A stretch of 64,000 nt of DNA from Marifrigoribacter sp965178585 (lineage in GTDB: Bacteria; Bacteroidota; Bacteroidia; Flavobacteriales; Flavobacteriaceae). This document shows, in pieces, positions 25,692 through 35,322 of this stretch (its first letter is position 1; each line of letters starts with the position of its first letter). The position numbers were made by a program, and so were the translations under genes. The stretch lies in the NCBI GenBank assembly GCA_965178585.1, contig OZ238267.1:682001-746000 (forward strand), written 5' to 3'. The notes below the pieces were generated by a model. The model was not told the origin of the DNA, did not search any database, and was given only the letters and a program-made list of their open reading frames with translations.

Positions 25692-27007
25692 TTTAATTCT
25701 CGAAGTTTATTAATGTAATCTTTAACTGCACTATGAGTTACAGAATTAGTTTTGAAAAAAACAACTGCTTTGCCTATTTCTGTTTGAGATGCAACTAAAT
25801 TATTTAATATATTAACTAAATGCATTTTCATATGTCCTTTCTGAATCCCTGTTGTTACTAATGAACGTAAAGCAGCAAAATTTTGTGCCAATCCTGCTAC
25901 GGCAACAATTTGCATTAACTCTTTAGCAGATGGATTTTGTAATAATGAAAGACCAAACTTCACTAAAGGGTGTAAAGCAGTTAATCCTCCAACGGTTCCT
26001 AGTGCTAAAGGAATTTCTATTGAAAAAGTAAAGATGTTATTTTCTATAGTCGCATTGGTTAAGCTTGTGTATTTACCGTTTCTTGCAGCATAAGCATGAA
26101 TTCCAGCCTCTACAGATCTAAAGTCATTTCCAGTTGCTAAAATAACGGCATCAATACCATTCATAATTCCCTTATTATGAGTAACAGCTCTTCTAGTTTC
26201 TGCTTTTGCTATATCTATAGCTCTAACAAATTTTGCTGCAAATGTTTTACCATCGATTCCGTTTATTGATAATTCGTCAACAGGGCATTGTACTTGAGCT
26301 TTCACTAAACATTCAGGTACATAATTAGATAGAATACTCATTACTACTTCAGGGGAGTTGTTTTTTGAAATAAATTCTGAAAACAATTTTGATTTACTTT
26401 CAAAAGTTTTTGCAATTTCTTCTAAGCAAGTATTTATGAAATTAGCGCCCATTGCATCATTAGTCTCAAATATGCAATGTAATTGATAGTACCCATCAAG
26501 AGATTCTGTTGAATTGATAAGTGAAATGTCAATTAAACCACCTCCACGTTTTTTCATATTCTGTTCTATATCAGAAACAGATTCAATTAATTGAGTTTTA
26601 ATTTCAGAAAAAAACTTTTGAATAGCTTGATCGTCACCGAAAAAGTTAATATGAATTTGCCCATTTTTTGTCGTAGAAATAACTTCAGCAGTAAAACCTC
26701 CTCTTTCTAACCAAAATTTTGCGGTGTTACTTGCGGCTGCAACTACAGAGCTTTCTTCAATTACCATAGGTATTGAAAAAATCTCCCCGTTTATTAAAAA
26801 ATTAGGGGCAATTGCAAAGGGTAAATAATAGTTGCTGATGGTGTTTTCTATAAATCCGTCGTGAAGTTTTTGTAATTTTTCATCACTATTCCAATATTGT
26901 TTTAAAATCTTAATGGCATTTAAATCATTATCGAGATAGGAGGAAACCAACCAATTTATTTTTTCATCTTTCGATTTTTTTGAAAACCCCAATATAGGCT
27001 GCGACAT
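25688..27007 (-). CDS. mvaA: Hydroxymethylglutaryl-CoA reductase, class II (degradative type)
   Basis: The ATG at 27007 gives MSQPILGFSKKSKDEKINWL, the usual family N-terminus; the longer reading frame from 27049 runs through the promoter. The 439-residue enzyme shows class II blocks: PFAIAPNFLINGEIFSIPM, VVAAASNTAKFWLERGGF, DAMGANFINTCLEEIA, the catalytic HNKGIMNGIDAVILATGND and LALGTVGGLTALHP (each a short, separate block). It interconverts HMG-CoA and mevalonate; in flavobacteria this class is used for isoprenoid synthesis. A perfect -7 element lies 21 bases upstream of the start. It overlaps the GHMP kinase gene by four bases. Confidence 0.93.
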   Translation of the reverse strand: MSQPILGFSKKSKDEKINWLVSSYLDNDLNAIKILKQYWNSDEKLQKLHDGFIENTISNYYLPFAIAPNFLINGEIFSIPMVIEESSVVAAASNTAKFWLERGGFTAEVISTTKNGQIHINFFGDDQAIQKFFSEIKTQLIESVSDIEQNMKKRGGGLIDISLINSTESLDGYYQLHCIFETNDAMGANFINTCLEEIAKTFESKSKLFSEFISKNNSPEVVMSILSNYVPECLVKAQVQCPVDELSINGIDGKTFAAKFVRAIDIAKAETRRAVTHNKGIMNGIDAVILATGNDFRSVEAGIHAYAARNGKYTSLTNATIENNIFTFSIEIPLALGTVGGLTALHPLVKFGLSLLQNPSAKELMQIVAVAGLAQNFAALRSLVTTGIQKGHMKMHLVNILNNLVASQTEIGKAVVFFKTNSVTHSAVKDYINKLRELN

Positions 27008-27027
27008 AACTTGTAAATTATAAAAAA

Positions 27028-27035
27028 CAAATATA
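27028..27035 (-). promoter_or_regulatory. Probable -7 element for mvaA
   Basis: On the minus strand this reads TATATTTG, a full match to the Bacteroidota -7 consensus TAnnTTTG, 20 bases before the mvaA ATG. It predicts a short leader. I see no good TTG -33 element at the expected spacing. Confidence 0.5.
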
Positions 27036-27151
27036 GTATTTAATACCAACTCGTTTTGTGTTTTTTGTTTATGAATAGTAGGTATTTAACATAAAAAAGC
27101 AAGGTAAATTCACTAAATTTTAGTAAACTTGGCATATCAAAAAATAAAACT

Positions 27152-29365
27152 TTGAATAAATTACTTTCCAAATGTTTGTGGTTACTATTAATAGTGACAA
27201 TTCCATCATTAACAGCTCAAGAAAAATCATTTACTTTAGAGGAGATTACAGGCGGTGCATTTAGAACAGAACATTTAAGTGCTTTACGTTCAATGAATAA
27301 TGGTAAAGAATATTCATTGCATAATTACGATCGGACCAATAAAGTTTCTACCATAGATGTGTTTGATTATAAAAGTGGAGATAAAGTAAAAACTCTTGTA
27401 AATTCTAAAGAGTTGGAAGGAATTGATTATATAATTTCCTATGAATTTAGTGAAGATGAAAGTAAATTGTTATTAGCTACTAAGTTGAAACAAATTTATA
27501 GACATTCTTCAGTTGGGACTTATTACGTTTATGATTTAAATACCAAAAACCTTTCTATAGTTTCTGATAATCAAATACAAGAACCAACTTTTAACAATGA
27601 TGCATCAAAAGTTGCTTATGGTTTTGAAAATAATTTATATATAAAGGATTTAGTGTCAGGAGCTACAAAACAAATCACAAACGATGGTGAAATTAATAGC
27701 ATTATAAATGGAATTACGGACTGGGTGTATGAAGAAGAGTTTGGTTTTGTAAGAGCATTTGATTGGAATAAAACGGGAGATAAAATTGCCTATATACGAT
27801 TTGATGAAACCAATGTTCCTGAATTTTCTATGGACATAATGGGTGAAGAGTTGTACCCAACCGAGCAAGTTTTTAAATATCCTAAAGCGGGTGAGGAAAA
27901 TGCAAAAGTATCGTTGCATATGTATGATTTAAATTCTGAAAAAACTTCTAAAGTTAATGTTTCAGGATTTAATAATTATTACATTCCAAGAATCAAATGG
28001 ACTGAGGATGCTTCACTGTTAAGTGCACAGTTGATAAATCGTCACCAAAACGAATTGGACTTAATTTTAGTTGATGCTTCCGATAATAATTCAACTTCAC
28101 TACTTCATAAAGAAAAGGATGCTGCTTATGTAGATGTAAAAGATGATTTAACTTTCTTGACAAACAATAGTTTTATCTGGTCAAGTGAAAAAAGCGGTTG
28201 GAATCATTTATATCTTTATGATAAAAATGGAAAAAACGAGAAACAACTTACAATAGGAAAATGGGAGGTGACTCAATATTATGGTTTCGATGAAAGTACA
28301 GGCTTAGTTTATTATAAAAGTACAAAAAACGGAAGTATAAATAGAGATGTTTATTCAGTGTCAATTCAAGGGACTAATAATAAACGTTTAACTACAGAAA
28401 CTGGGTCTAACAGTGCTTCTTTTAGTTCAGATTTTTCTTATTTTATCAATACTTTTTCAAGCGCTACCACTCCTTATGTTTTTACACTTAATGAAGCAAA
28501 AACTGGAAAGGTAATACGTGAAATTAAAAATAATAATGCCTTAATTAATAAGCTTAAGGATTATAAAATGTCTCCAAAAGAATATTCCACTATTTCTATT
28601 AATGGGAATGACCTTAACATGTACACTATAAAACCTTTGGATTTTGATGAAACTAAGGAATATCCTTTGTTTATGTATCAATATTCAGGTCCAGGCTCGC
28701 AAAGTGTAGCAAATAGATGGAATGGAGGTAACGATTATTGGCATCAAATGCTTGCCCAAGAAGGAATTATAGTAGTTTGTGTAGATGGAAGAGGAACGGG
28801 ATTAAAAGGACGTGACTTTAAAAAAGTTACTCAATTAGAATTGGGTAAATACGAAGTTGAAGATCAAATAGCTGCTGCTCAAAAGCTAGGAGAACTACCG
28901 TATATTGATGAAAATAGAATTGGAATTTGGGGTTGGAGTTATGGAGGTTTTATGTCTTCAATAAGTTTGTTAAAAGGAAATGACGTTTTCTCTATGGCTA
29001 TAGCTGTTGCTCCAGTTATTTGGCGCTTTTATGATACTATCTATACAGAGCGTTATATGCAAACGCCTCAAGAAAATCCTTCTGGGTATACAGATAATTC
29101 TCCTTTAACTTATGCAAATCAGTTAAAAGGAGATTTTTTATTGATACACGGAAGTGCAGATGATAATGTTCATTTGCAAAATACGTTACGTCTATCAGAA
29201 GCACTAATTCAAGCAGATAAAGATTTTGATTGGGCCATTTATCCTGATAAGAATCATAGTATTTATGGTGGAAAAACCAGAAGTCACTTATATAAAAAAA
29301 TGACAAAATTTGTTAGAGAAACTTTAGGGGAACCTAAAGCTACTTTACTCGAAATTAAAGATTAA
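27152..29365 (+). CDS. Dipeptidyl peptidase IV-type serine peptidase (S9B)
   Basis: A 737-residue secreted peptidase. The only workable start is TTG at 27152, which opens a signal peptide (MNKLLSKCLWLLLIVTIPSLTAQ). An eight-bladed propeller (about 30-480) contains DWVYEEEFGFVRAFDW, the double-Glu motif that binds the substrate N-terminus. The alpha/beta-hydrolase domain has GWSYGGFMS with the nucleophile Ser near 596, the Asp in HGSADDNVHL and the His in DKNHSIYGG. It removes N-terminal dipeptides, usually X-Pro. It is followed 29 bases later by two POT peptide transporters, so the three genes form a peptide-use module. Confidence 0.92.
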   Translation: MNKLLSKCLWLLLIVTIPSLTAQEKSFTLEEITGGAFRTEHLSALRSMNNGKEYSLHNYDRTNKVSTIDVFDYKSGDKVKTLVNSKELEGIDYIISYEFSEDESKLLLATKLKQIYRHSSVGTYYVYDLNTKNLSIVSDNQIQEPTFNNDASKVAYGFENNLYIKDLVSGATKQITNDGEINSIINGITDWVYEEEFGFVRAFDWNKTGDKIAYIRFDETNVPEFSMDIMGEELYPTEQVFKYPKAGEENAKVSLHMYDLNSEKTSKVNVSGFNNYYIPRIKWTEDASLLSAQLINRHQNELDLILVDASDNNSTSLLHKEKDAAYVDVKDDLTFLTNNSFIWSSEKSGWNHLYLYDKNGKNEKQLTIGKWEVTQYYGFDESTGLVYYKSTKNGSINRDVYSVSIQGTNNKRLTTETGSNSASFSSDFSYFINTFSSATTPYVFTLNEAKTGKVIREIKNNNALINKLKDYKMSPKEYSTISINGNDLNMYTIKPLDFDETKEYPLFMYQYSGPGSQSVANRWNGGNDYWHQMLAQEGIIVVCVDGRGTGLKGRDFKKVTQLELGKYEVEDQIAAAQKLGELPYIDENRIGIWGWSYGGFMSSISLLKGNDVFSMAIAVAPVIWRFYDTIYTERYMQTPQENPSGYTDNSPLTYANQLKGDFLLIHGSADDNVHLQNTLRLSEALIQADKDFDWAIYPDKNHSIYGGKTRSHLYKKMTKFVRETLGEPKATLLEIKD

Positions 29366-29394
29366 TACAATTAAATCAATATAAAAAAAGATAT

Positions 29395-30789
29395 ATGTCA
29401 ACAGCTACAATTCAACCTAATCAAAGAGAGTTATTTGGTCATCCAATAGGATTATACGTTTTATTTTTCACAGAAATGTGGGAGCGTTTTTCCTATTATG
29501 GTATGCGAGCAATATTAGTTTTATACTTAGTAGGTCAAACAGATGCTGCTAATGCTGGTTTAGGATGGACAAATGGTGATGCATTAGCGCTTTATGGATG
29601 GTATACTATGATGGTTTATGTGATGTCAATCCCAGGAGGAATCATTGCGGATAAATTATTAGGCCAAAAGAAATCTGTTTTAGTAGGAGGTGTATTATTA
29701 CTTTTCGGGCATAGTATATTGGCCGTTGAGCAAATGTGGGCTTTTTATACAGGACTTGTATTGATTGTATGTGGTGTAGGTATGTTAAAGCCAAATATTT
29801 CTACTATGGTTGGTGGATTATATAAAAAAGGAGATATAAGAAGAGATAAAGGGTTTACAATTTTTTATATAGGAATCAACTTGGGAGCTTTTTTGTCAAG
29901 TTTAATTGTTGGTTATGTAGGTGAAGTTTATGGTTGGCATTATGGTTTTGGACTTGCAGGAATAGGTATGGGATTAGGAATAGTTCAATATGTATTAGGA
30001 CAAAAATATCTTACTCATGTAGGAAACTTTTTAGGAGCATCTAAAAATGAAGAAGAAAAAGCTTTGATGAAAAAACCACTAACCAAAATCGAAAAAGATA
30101 GAGTTGTTGTTTTACTAATTTCTTTTATAATAGTAATTGTTTTCTGGGGAGCTTTTGAACAAGCTGGTGGATTAATGAATATTTATACCATGGAGAAAAC
30201 AGATAGAATGTTAATGGGATGGCTAGTACCAGCCTCATGGTTTCAATCATTAAATGCAATGTTTATTATTTTCTTAGGTACTACGGTTGCTTTATATTGG
30301 GCTAATAGAAAGTTAAAAGGAAAAGTATCAACATCATTATTTAAAATGATAATTGGTCTTATAATAATGGGAACAGGTTTCTTTTTTATGACTGGAGCTA
30401 CAGCACAGTTTGAAACTACAGGATCATCAGCAATGTATTGGTTAGTTTTAGCTTATTTATTCCATACAGTTGGTGAATTATGTTTGTCACCAGTTGCATT
30501 ATCATTTATCACGAAATTGTCACCAGTTAAATATGGTTCTATAATGATGGGAGTTTATTTTGCGATGACAGGATTTGGAAGTAAGCTAGCTGGATTGTTA
30601 GGAGAATGGTCTGAAAGTTTAGGAGAGTATACTATTTTTACAGGGATCGCAGTTTTCTGTGTAGTCTTAGGAGGTTTAGTTTTATTAGTTAGAAAAAAAC
30701 TAGAAGTACTTACTCATGGAGTAGAAGATGAAGAAGTTGAAATGCACTATGATGAAGCAGAAGGTTTCGAGTTAGCAGATAAACAATAA
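29395..30789 (+). CDS. POT-family proton-coupled peptide transporter (first paralogue)
   Basis: A 464-residue polytopic inner-membrane protein of the POT/PTR2 group of the major facilitator superfamily. The proton-coupling motif E-x-x-E-R is in FFTEMWERFSYYGMRAIL (about 27-44), and FYIGINLGAFLSSL and GELCLSPVALSFITKLSPVK are the two other POT signatures. It takes up di- and tripeptides with protons. The next gene is a longer paralogue 58 bases downstream; the gap holds only a weak possible hairpin. Immediately downstream of a dipeptidyl peptidase gene, it would import the released dipeptides. Confidence 0.93.
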   Translation: MSTATIQPNQRELFGHPIGLYVLFFTEMWERFSYYGMRAILVLYLVGQTDAANAGLGWTNGDALALYGWYTMMVYVMSIPGGIIADKLLGQKKSVLVGGVLLLFGHSILAVEQMWAFYTGLVLIVCGVGMLKPNISTMVGGLYKKGDIRRDKGFTIFYIGINLGAFLSSLIVGYVGEVYGWHYGFGLAGIGMGLGIVQYVLGQKYLTHVGNFLGASKNEEEKALMKKPLTKIEKDRVVVLLISFIIVIVFWGAFEQAGGLMNIYTMEKTDRMLMGWLVPASWFQSLNAMFIIFLGTTVALYWANRKLKGKVSTSLFKMIIGLIIMGTGFFFMTGATAQFETTGSSAMYWLVLAYLFHTVGELCLSPVALSFITKLSPVKYGSIMMGVYFAMTGFGSKLAGLLGEWSESLGEYTIFTGIAVFCVVLGGLVLLVRKKLEVLTHGVEDEEVEMHYDEAEGFELADKQ

Positions 30790-30847
30790 AAAAGTAAGCC
30801 TTTCATTTTGATTGGCTTTTCAATATTAAATATTTTAAAACTAAGTT

Positions 30848-32602
30848 ATGAGTACCAACACAGATGAATTTTTTAAAGACAAAGTATTAGGCCATCCAGC
30901 CGGATTATTTGTATTGTTTTTTACCGAAATGTGGGAACGTTTTTCTTATTATGGAATGCGTGCCATTTTAGTAATATTTTTAACGGGAGCGCTTCTAGGA
31001 GATAACCCAGGGTGGGAATGGTCTACCCAAGCAGCTCTTTCTCTTTTAGGAACTTATGCGATGTTAGTTTATCTAACACCATTACTTGGAGGTTGGTTAG
31101 CTGATAACAAGATTGGTTATAAAATGGCGGTTGTTATTGGTGCGCTTTTAATGACATTAGGGCATGCTGCAATGGCTGTTGAGACTCCTACATTTTTATA
31201 TATTGGAATTGCTTTTCTAATTTTAGGTAATGGATTTTTTAAACCAAATATGACATCTATTATATCAAAAATGTATGAAGGACATGACGAAAAAAAGGAC
31301 GGAGCTTATAATATTTTTTATATGGGTGTTAATGCCGGTGCTTTTCTTGGAATCATGCTTTGTGGATGGGTAGGTGAAAAAATTGGTTGGAGTTATGGAT
31401 TTGGATTGGCAGGTATTTTCATGTTCTTAGGAATGCTTCAATTTTATTTTGCTCAGCCTCTTTTCGGAAACATAGGTGATAAACCTGAGAAGAAATCATC
31501 TGATGAAAAAAATAAAATTAAAGCTGTTGGAGATATTAAATTAAATAAATTTACAACCATAGATTATGTCTTAGTTACGATATTCAGTCTTTCTGCTTTA
31601 ATTTTTATTATTAATGATCCATTGAGTAAAATTGGGGATATACAATCATTTAATTTCACAGTTGCTGGTTTAACAGACTCCTTGTTTTTTGCATTATTAG
31701 CAGCTATTTCATTTGTTATATTGTTAATTGTAAGATTACCGCGTTATCAAAAAATTGAAAGAGACAGAATGATTGCTTTTGCAATATTTTGTGTATTTAC
31801 CATCTTTTTCTGGGCAGCATTTGAACAAGCAGCAGGTTCATTACCTTTATATACTAGAGATTTTACAGATAGAGTTTTAGAAGGAGGTGCTGCAACTAGT
31901 TTTAAGATTGTTGATTTGATTGTAACAGTTGTTCCTTTACTAATTATTTCTTATGTGCTTTTAAGCCTATTTAGAAAAACTTATAAACGTGTTGGGCTAT
32001 CGAATATAATTTTAGGCTTTAGTTTTTTAATTGTATGGGCTATTGTTATTTATAAATTATATATTGAGTATAATTCTACAGAAACAGAAATTCCTGTAAC
32101 ATGGTTTGCTATACTAAACTCTTTATTTATTATTATGTTTGCGCCATTATTTACAAAATGGTGGGATTCTAAATACAATCCGCCAGCTGCCGTAAAATAT
32201 GGTTTAGGTTTAATTATTATGGCTATTGGGTTTGGATTTTTAGCTTATGCTACAACTAGTGTTCCTTTAGGAGCAGAAACGGCTAAATTGAGTATTATTT
32301 GGTTAGTGTTGGCATATTTATTCCATACTTTAGGAGAACTTTGTTTATCTCCTATGGGATTATCATATTTAAGTAAACTAGTGCCTGCTAGAATGATAGC
32401 ATTTATGTTTGGTGTTTATTATTTATCTATTGCTATTGGTAATAAAATGGCTCATTATTTAGGAGGAGATATTGAAAAAATATCACAAGAAAGTGGTTTG
32501 TCATACTTCTTTATGATTTTTACAATTGTACCAATTGTTCTAGGATTAATTTCTTTTGCACTCCATCCATTGCTTAAAAAATTAATGCACGGAGTTAAGT
32601 AA
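30848..32602 (+). CDS. POT-family proton-coupled peptide transporter (second, longer paralogue)
   Basis: A 584-residue POT transporter with the same E-x-x-E-R segment (FFTEMWERFSYYGMRAIL), FYMGVNAGAFLGIML and GELCLSPMGLSYLSKLVPAR. It is about 120 residues longer than its neighbour; the extra length lies mainly in the middle (about 205-300 and 345-420), where additional hydrophobic helices and the charged linker KPEKKSSDEKNK occur, as in many bacterial 14-helix POT proteins. The two genes are probably an old duplication with divergence in specificity. A hairpin terminator follows at 32631. Confidence 0.93.
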   Translation: MSTNTDEFFKDKVLGHPAGLFVLFFTEMWERFSYYGMRAILVIFLTGALLGDNPGWEWSTQAALSLLGTYAMLVYLTPLLGGWLADNKIGYKMAVVIGALLMTLGHAAMAVETPTFLYIGIAFLILGNGFFKPNMTSIISKMYEGHDEKKDGAYNIFYMGVNAGAFLGIMLCGWVGEKIGWSYGFGLAGIFMFLGMLQFYFAQPLFGNIGDKPEKKSSDEKNKIKAVGDIKLNKFTTIDYVLVTIFSLSALIFIINDPLSKIGDIQSFNFTVAGLTDSLFFALLAAISFVILLIVRLPRYQKIERDRMIAFAIFCVFTIFFWAAFEQAAGSLPLYTRDFTDRVLEGGAATSFKIVDLIVTVVPLLIISYVLLSLFRKTYKRVGLSNIILGFSFLIVWAIVIYKLYIEYNSTETEIPVTWFAILNSLFIIMFAPLFTKWWDSKYNPPAAVKYGLGLIIMAIGFGFLAYATTSVPLGAETAKLSIIWLVLAYLFHTLGELCLSPMGLSYLSKLVPARMIAFMFGVYYLSIAIGNKMAHYLGGDIEKISQESGLSYFFMIFTIVPIVLGLISFALHPLLKKLMHGVK

Positions 32603-32630
32603 ACACTAAGGTTGCGACATATAAAACAAT

Positions 32631-32655
32631 AAACGCCCCATTTGGGGCGTTTTTA
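32631..32655 (+). terminator. Intrinsic terminator of the peptide-transport operon
   Basis: AAACGCCCCA pairs with TGGGGCGTTT around a two-base centre (TT), followed by further T residues. It lies 29 bases after the stop of the second POT gene and 15 bases before the thioredoxin-like start. Confidence 0.85.
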
Positions 32656-32669
32656 AAATAAATTTTAAA

Positions 32670-33212
32670 ATGAAAAAAGTATTACTATTAGTTATTATAA
32701 TTTTTGGGAGTTTTCAAATTAACGCTCAAGAGGGCATAAAATGGATGTCCATGAATAAAGCTTTAGAGGCTCAAAAGGAAACTCCAAAGAAAATATTTAT
32801 GGATGCTTATACTACTTGGTGTGGACCTTGTAAGTTATTAGATAAAAATACTTTTGGGAATAAAGATGTTATCAAATTTGTAAATGAAAACTATTACCCT
32901 GTAAAGTTTAACGCAGAAGGTACTGAAGAAATTACTTATCAAGATTTTACGTATACCAATCCAAATTATCAAGAAGGAAGAAAAGGCAGGAATTCTCAAC
33001 ATTTATTAGCACATGCTCTAAAAATATCGGGTTACCCTACTATAGTGTTTTTTACTGAAGAGGGTGGGTTAATTCAGCCTGTTGTTGGTTATAAAACTCC
33101 TGAGCAATTAGAAATATATTTAAAAATGATTGCTAATGATGATTATAAAAAACTAACTACTGGTAAAGCTTGGCAAGAATATCAAGATAACTTTGAAGGA
33201 ACTTTTAAATAG
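32670..33212 (+). CDS. Secreted thioredoxin-like protein
   Basis: A 180-residue protein with a signal peptide (MKKVLLLVIIIFGSFQINAQ) and a thioredoxin fold: KKIFMDAYTTWCGPCKLLDKN (the redox pair is CGPC, about residues 51-54), followed by a DsbD-gamma-like/thioredoxin_7 arrangement with an insertion (about 90-110) and the cis-Pro in ISGYPTIVFFTEEGG. It is probably a periplasmic thiol-disulfide reductase. It is monocistronic, with the peptide-transport terminator directly upstream and convergent comEC downstream. Confidence 0.85.
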   Translation: MKKVLLLVIIIFGSFQINAQEGIKWMSMNKALEAQKETPKKIFMDAYTTWCGPCKLLDKNTFGNKDVIKFVNENYYPVKFNAEGTEEITYQDFTYTNPNYQEGRKGRNSQHLLAHALKISGYPTIVFFTEEGGLIQPVVGYKTPEQLEIYLKMIANDDYKKLTTGKAWQEYQDNFEGTFK

Positions 33213-33220
33213 TATAAATA

Positions 33221-35245
33221 TTATTTAATAAGAAAAGCTCCATCAGTTCCTGTGTAATGAAAAGGAATCTGTTTTTCTTTACACGTTTTTTCCCATTGTT
33301 TTACATAGGTTTTATAATTATTACCATTTGCAATTATCTCTCTAGGTTGCAAACTATCAATTAATCGAATTAAATTTATTTTTGGACTATTAGATAGTAT
33401 AACAATATCAACATTATAAGTCACCGGGTAAACACCTAAACTATCTATCACTAAAATGGTTTTTCTTTTATATTTAAAAACTGAAGGAATCGTTCTTTCT
33501 GAATATTTTTTTATACCCTTTTCTACTTTATATCCTTTTATAGGATTTAAATCAAAATAGCTTATTGAAGAATCTGATTTTAATAATTGTAAATCTAAAC
33601 CATTTTTATTTCCAATAATGCTGTGCCTACTTTTATGAAACACAATCAGTTCATTGTTAGAATTAGAATATTTGTCAAATACTGTAATGCTAAACAATAA
33701 TGTGATACCAGTAAATAAAAAGATGGTGTTTTTACGATTTTGTTGTTTCCAAAAAATAATTAATGAAATAATAAAGAAGTAACTTGCTAAAACCTTATTG
33801 AGACTAAATGTAATGTCTTGGAATAAAAATGATTCCTGATGTGCAACCCATTTTATAAATGAATTAAGCAATTTTATTAAATAATTATAGATGCTTACAT
33901 ACCAGTCTGGTAAAAAGTTTAAAATTGCTAATACTATCAAAATAATACCACCACCTAATAGAATACCTAGGAATGGTAATATTACTAAATTAGTAATGAA
34001 AAATAGCCCTGGAAACTGATGAAAATAATATAAACTTAAAGGTATAATTCCAATTTGAGCTGCCAAAGTAACGGTGATGATACCCCAAATCTTTTTTAAA
34101 ACTTTACCTTTTGGATAATAAAATTTGTTAAATAATGGTAGTAACCAAAGGATGAAGAATACAGCTAAATAACTTAGTTGAAATCCAACATGAAATAGCC
34201 ATAACGGATTTATTATAAGTAATACAAAATAAGATAGAAATAAAGTATTAATTGAATTTGTTTCTCTATTCATGCTTTTTGCAAAAGCAAAAAAAGAAAA
34301 CATAGTGACTGCCCTAATAACTGAAGGAGATAATCCGGTTAAAAAAGCAAACCCCCATAGAATTATAACAATTAAAATTGAAACTATAATTTCATTTTTA
34401 AATATCCTTTTTAAAGGACTTAGTATAAAAATTAGAATCATATAAATTATTCCTATATGGAGCCCAGAAACCGCTAAAATATGAATAGCTCCAGCTGCTG
34501 AGTATTCACTATAAAGCTGTTTGTTTATATCTTTGCGTTGCCCAAGAATTAAGGCTTGAACAATAGCTAATTCGTCTTTGGAGAATGAAATTTGATTTAG
34601 TTTTTGAATTATATGATTCCTGACCTTATCAGCCTGTCCTCGTATCGTCGGTTTTCCTTTTGATAACGTTAGAATATCATGTTTGTTTATTTGAAGCTGG
34701 TAATAAACACCTAATGATTTCATATATTTTGAATAATCAAATTGATGAGGATTTAAGGGTGGTGAAATTTTTTTATACTTTGAAGAAACTAATAATTTAT
34801 CATCAATCTCAAAAAAATGTTCAAGAGAATCTCTTTTAATATTTAATAAGAGCTTGCCATCTGTGGGCTCCCTATTAATTGCAATAACTTCTGCAATATA
34901 TTTTGAATTATAAGCGTCCTTTTTTAAAACTTCTTTTACCTTAAGTTGAAGGATTTCATCTTTCAATATTACTCTTTCAATATGTGAATAGTGATTATTA
35001 TTAAATTTTGGAAGTTGAATTTGAAATAAAATTGAACCTAGAAAGAAAAAGCATGCATAAGTAATAATTCCAAAATAAGGGGTTTGGAATAATTTCTTTC
35101 TTATAATTATCCAGTTTATAATCAAACTTATAATTAAAAATAAAAACAAATAGAAGTAAGTTGAAGAAGGGAACTTATGGGCAACTAAAATTCCTGATGT
35201 TAAAAAGAAAGCAAATTTTACTACAGAAAAATTAATAAATTTCAT
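33221..35245 (-). CDS. ComEC/Rec2-family DNA uptake channel protein
   Basis: A 674-residue polytopic membrane protein. A DUF4131-like N-terminal region with OB-like part (about 90-190) is followed by the Competence domain (about 215-490) containing ALILGQRKDI and AGAIHILAVSGLHIGIIYMI (a hallmark block) and LSPSVIRAVTMF. ComEC moves single-stranded DNA into the cytoplasm in natural transformation. The C-terminal part lacks the HxHxDH metal site of the usual metallo-beta-lactamase domain, although a degenerate remnant (VDIVILSNSPKI, LQPREIIANGNN) is recognisable. It is the last gene of the minus-strand run 33221-38009 and 78 bases from the NlpC/P60 gene. Confidence 0.88.
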   Translation of the reverse strand: MKFINFSVVKFAFFLTSGILVAHKFPSSTYFYLFLFLIISLIINWIIIRKKLFQTPYFGIITYACFFFLGSILFQIQLPKFNNNHYSHIERVILKDEILQLKVKEVLKKDAYNSKYIAEVIAINREPTDGKLLLNIKRDSLEHFFEIDDKLLVSSKYKKISPPLNPHQFDYSKYMKSLGVYYQLQINKHDILTLSKGKPTIRGQADKVRNHIIQKLNQISFSKDELAIVQALILGQRKDINKQLYSEYSAAGAIHILAVSGLHIGIIYMILIFILSPLKRIFKNEIIVSILIVIILWGFAFLTGLSPSVIRAVTMFSFFAFAKSMNRETNSINTLFLSYFVLLIINPLWLFHVGFQLSYLAVFFILWLLPLFNKFYYPKGKVLKKIWGIITVTLAAQIGIIPLSLYYFHQFPGLFFITNLVILPFLGILLGGGIILIVLAILNFLPDWYVSIYNYLIKLLNSFIKWVAHQESFLFQDITFSLNKVLASYFFIISLIIFWKQQNRKNTIFLFTGITLLFSITVFDKYSNSNNELIVFHKSRHSIIGNKNGLDLQLLKSDSSISYFDLNPIKGYKVEKGIKKYSERTIPSVFKYKRKTILVIDSLGVYPVTYNVDIVILSNSPKINLIRLIDSLQPREIIANGNNYKTYVKQWEKTCKEKQIPFHYTGTDGAFLIK

Positions 35246-35322
35246 TCAATTAAAATTAAGTGTTACTTAAAATTAATTGGGGAGCGTTATAAATATAGTA
35301 TAATTATTTAATAAAGAAAAAA

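Noticed and set aside
30790..30847. Weak hairpin (AAGCC with GGCTT) between the two POT genes as a terminator
   Set aside because: The stem has five pairs with a long loop; the evidence is too weak to list.
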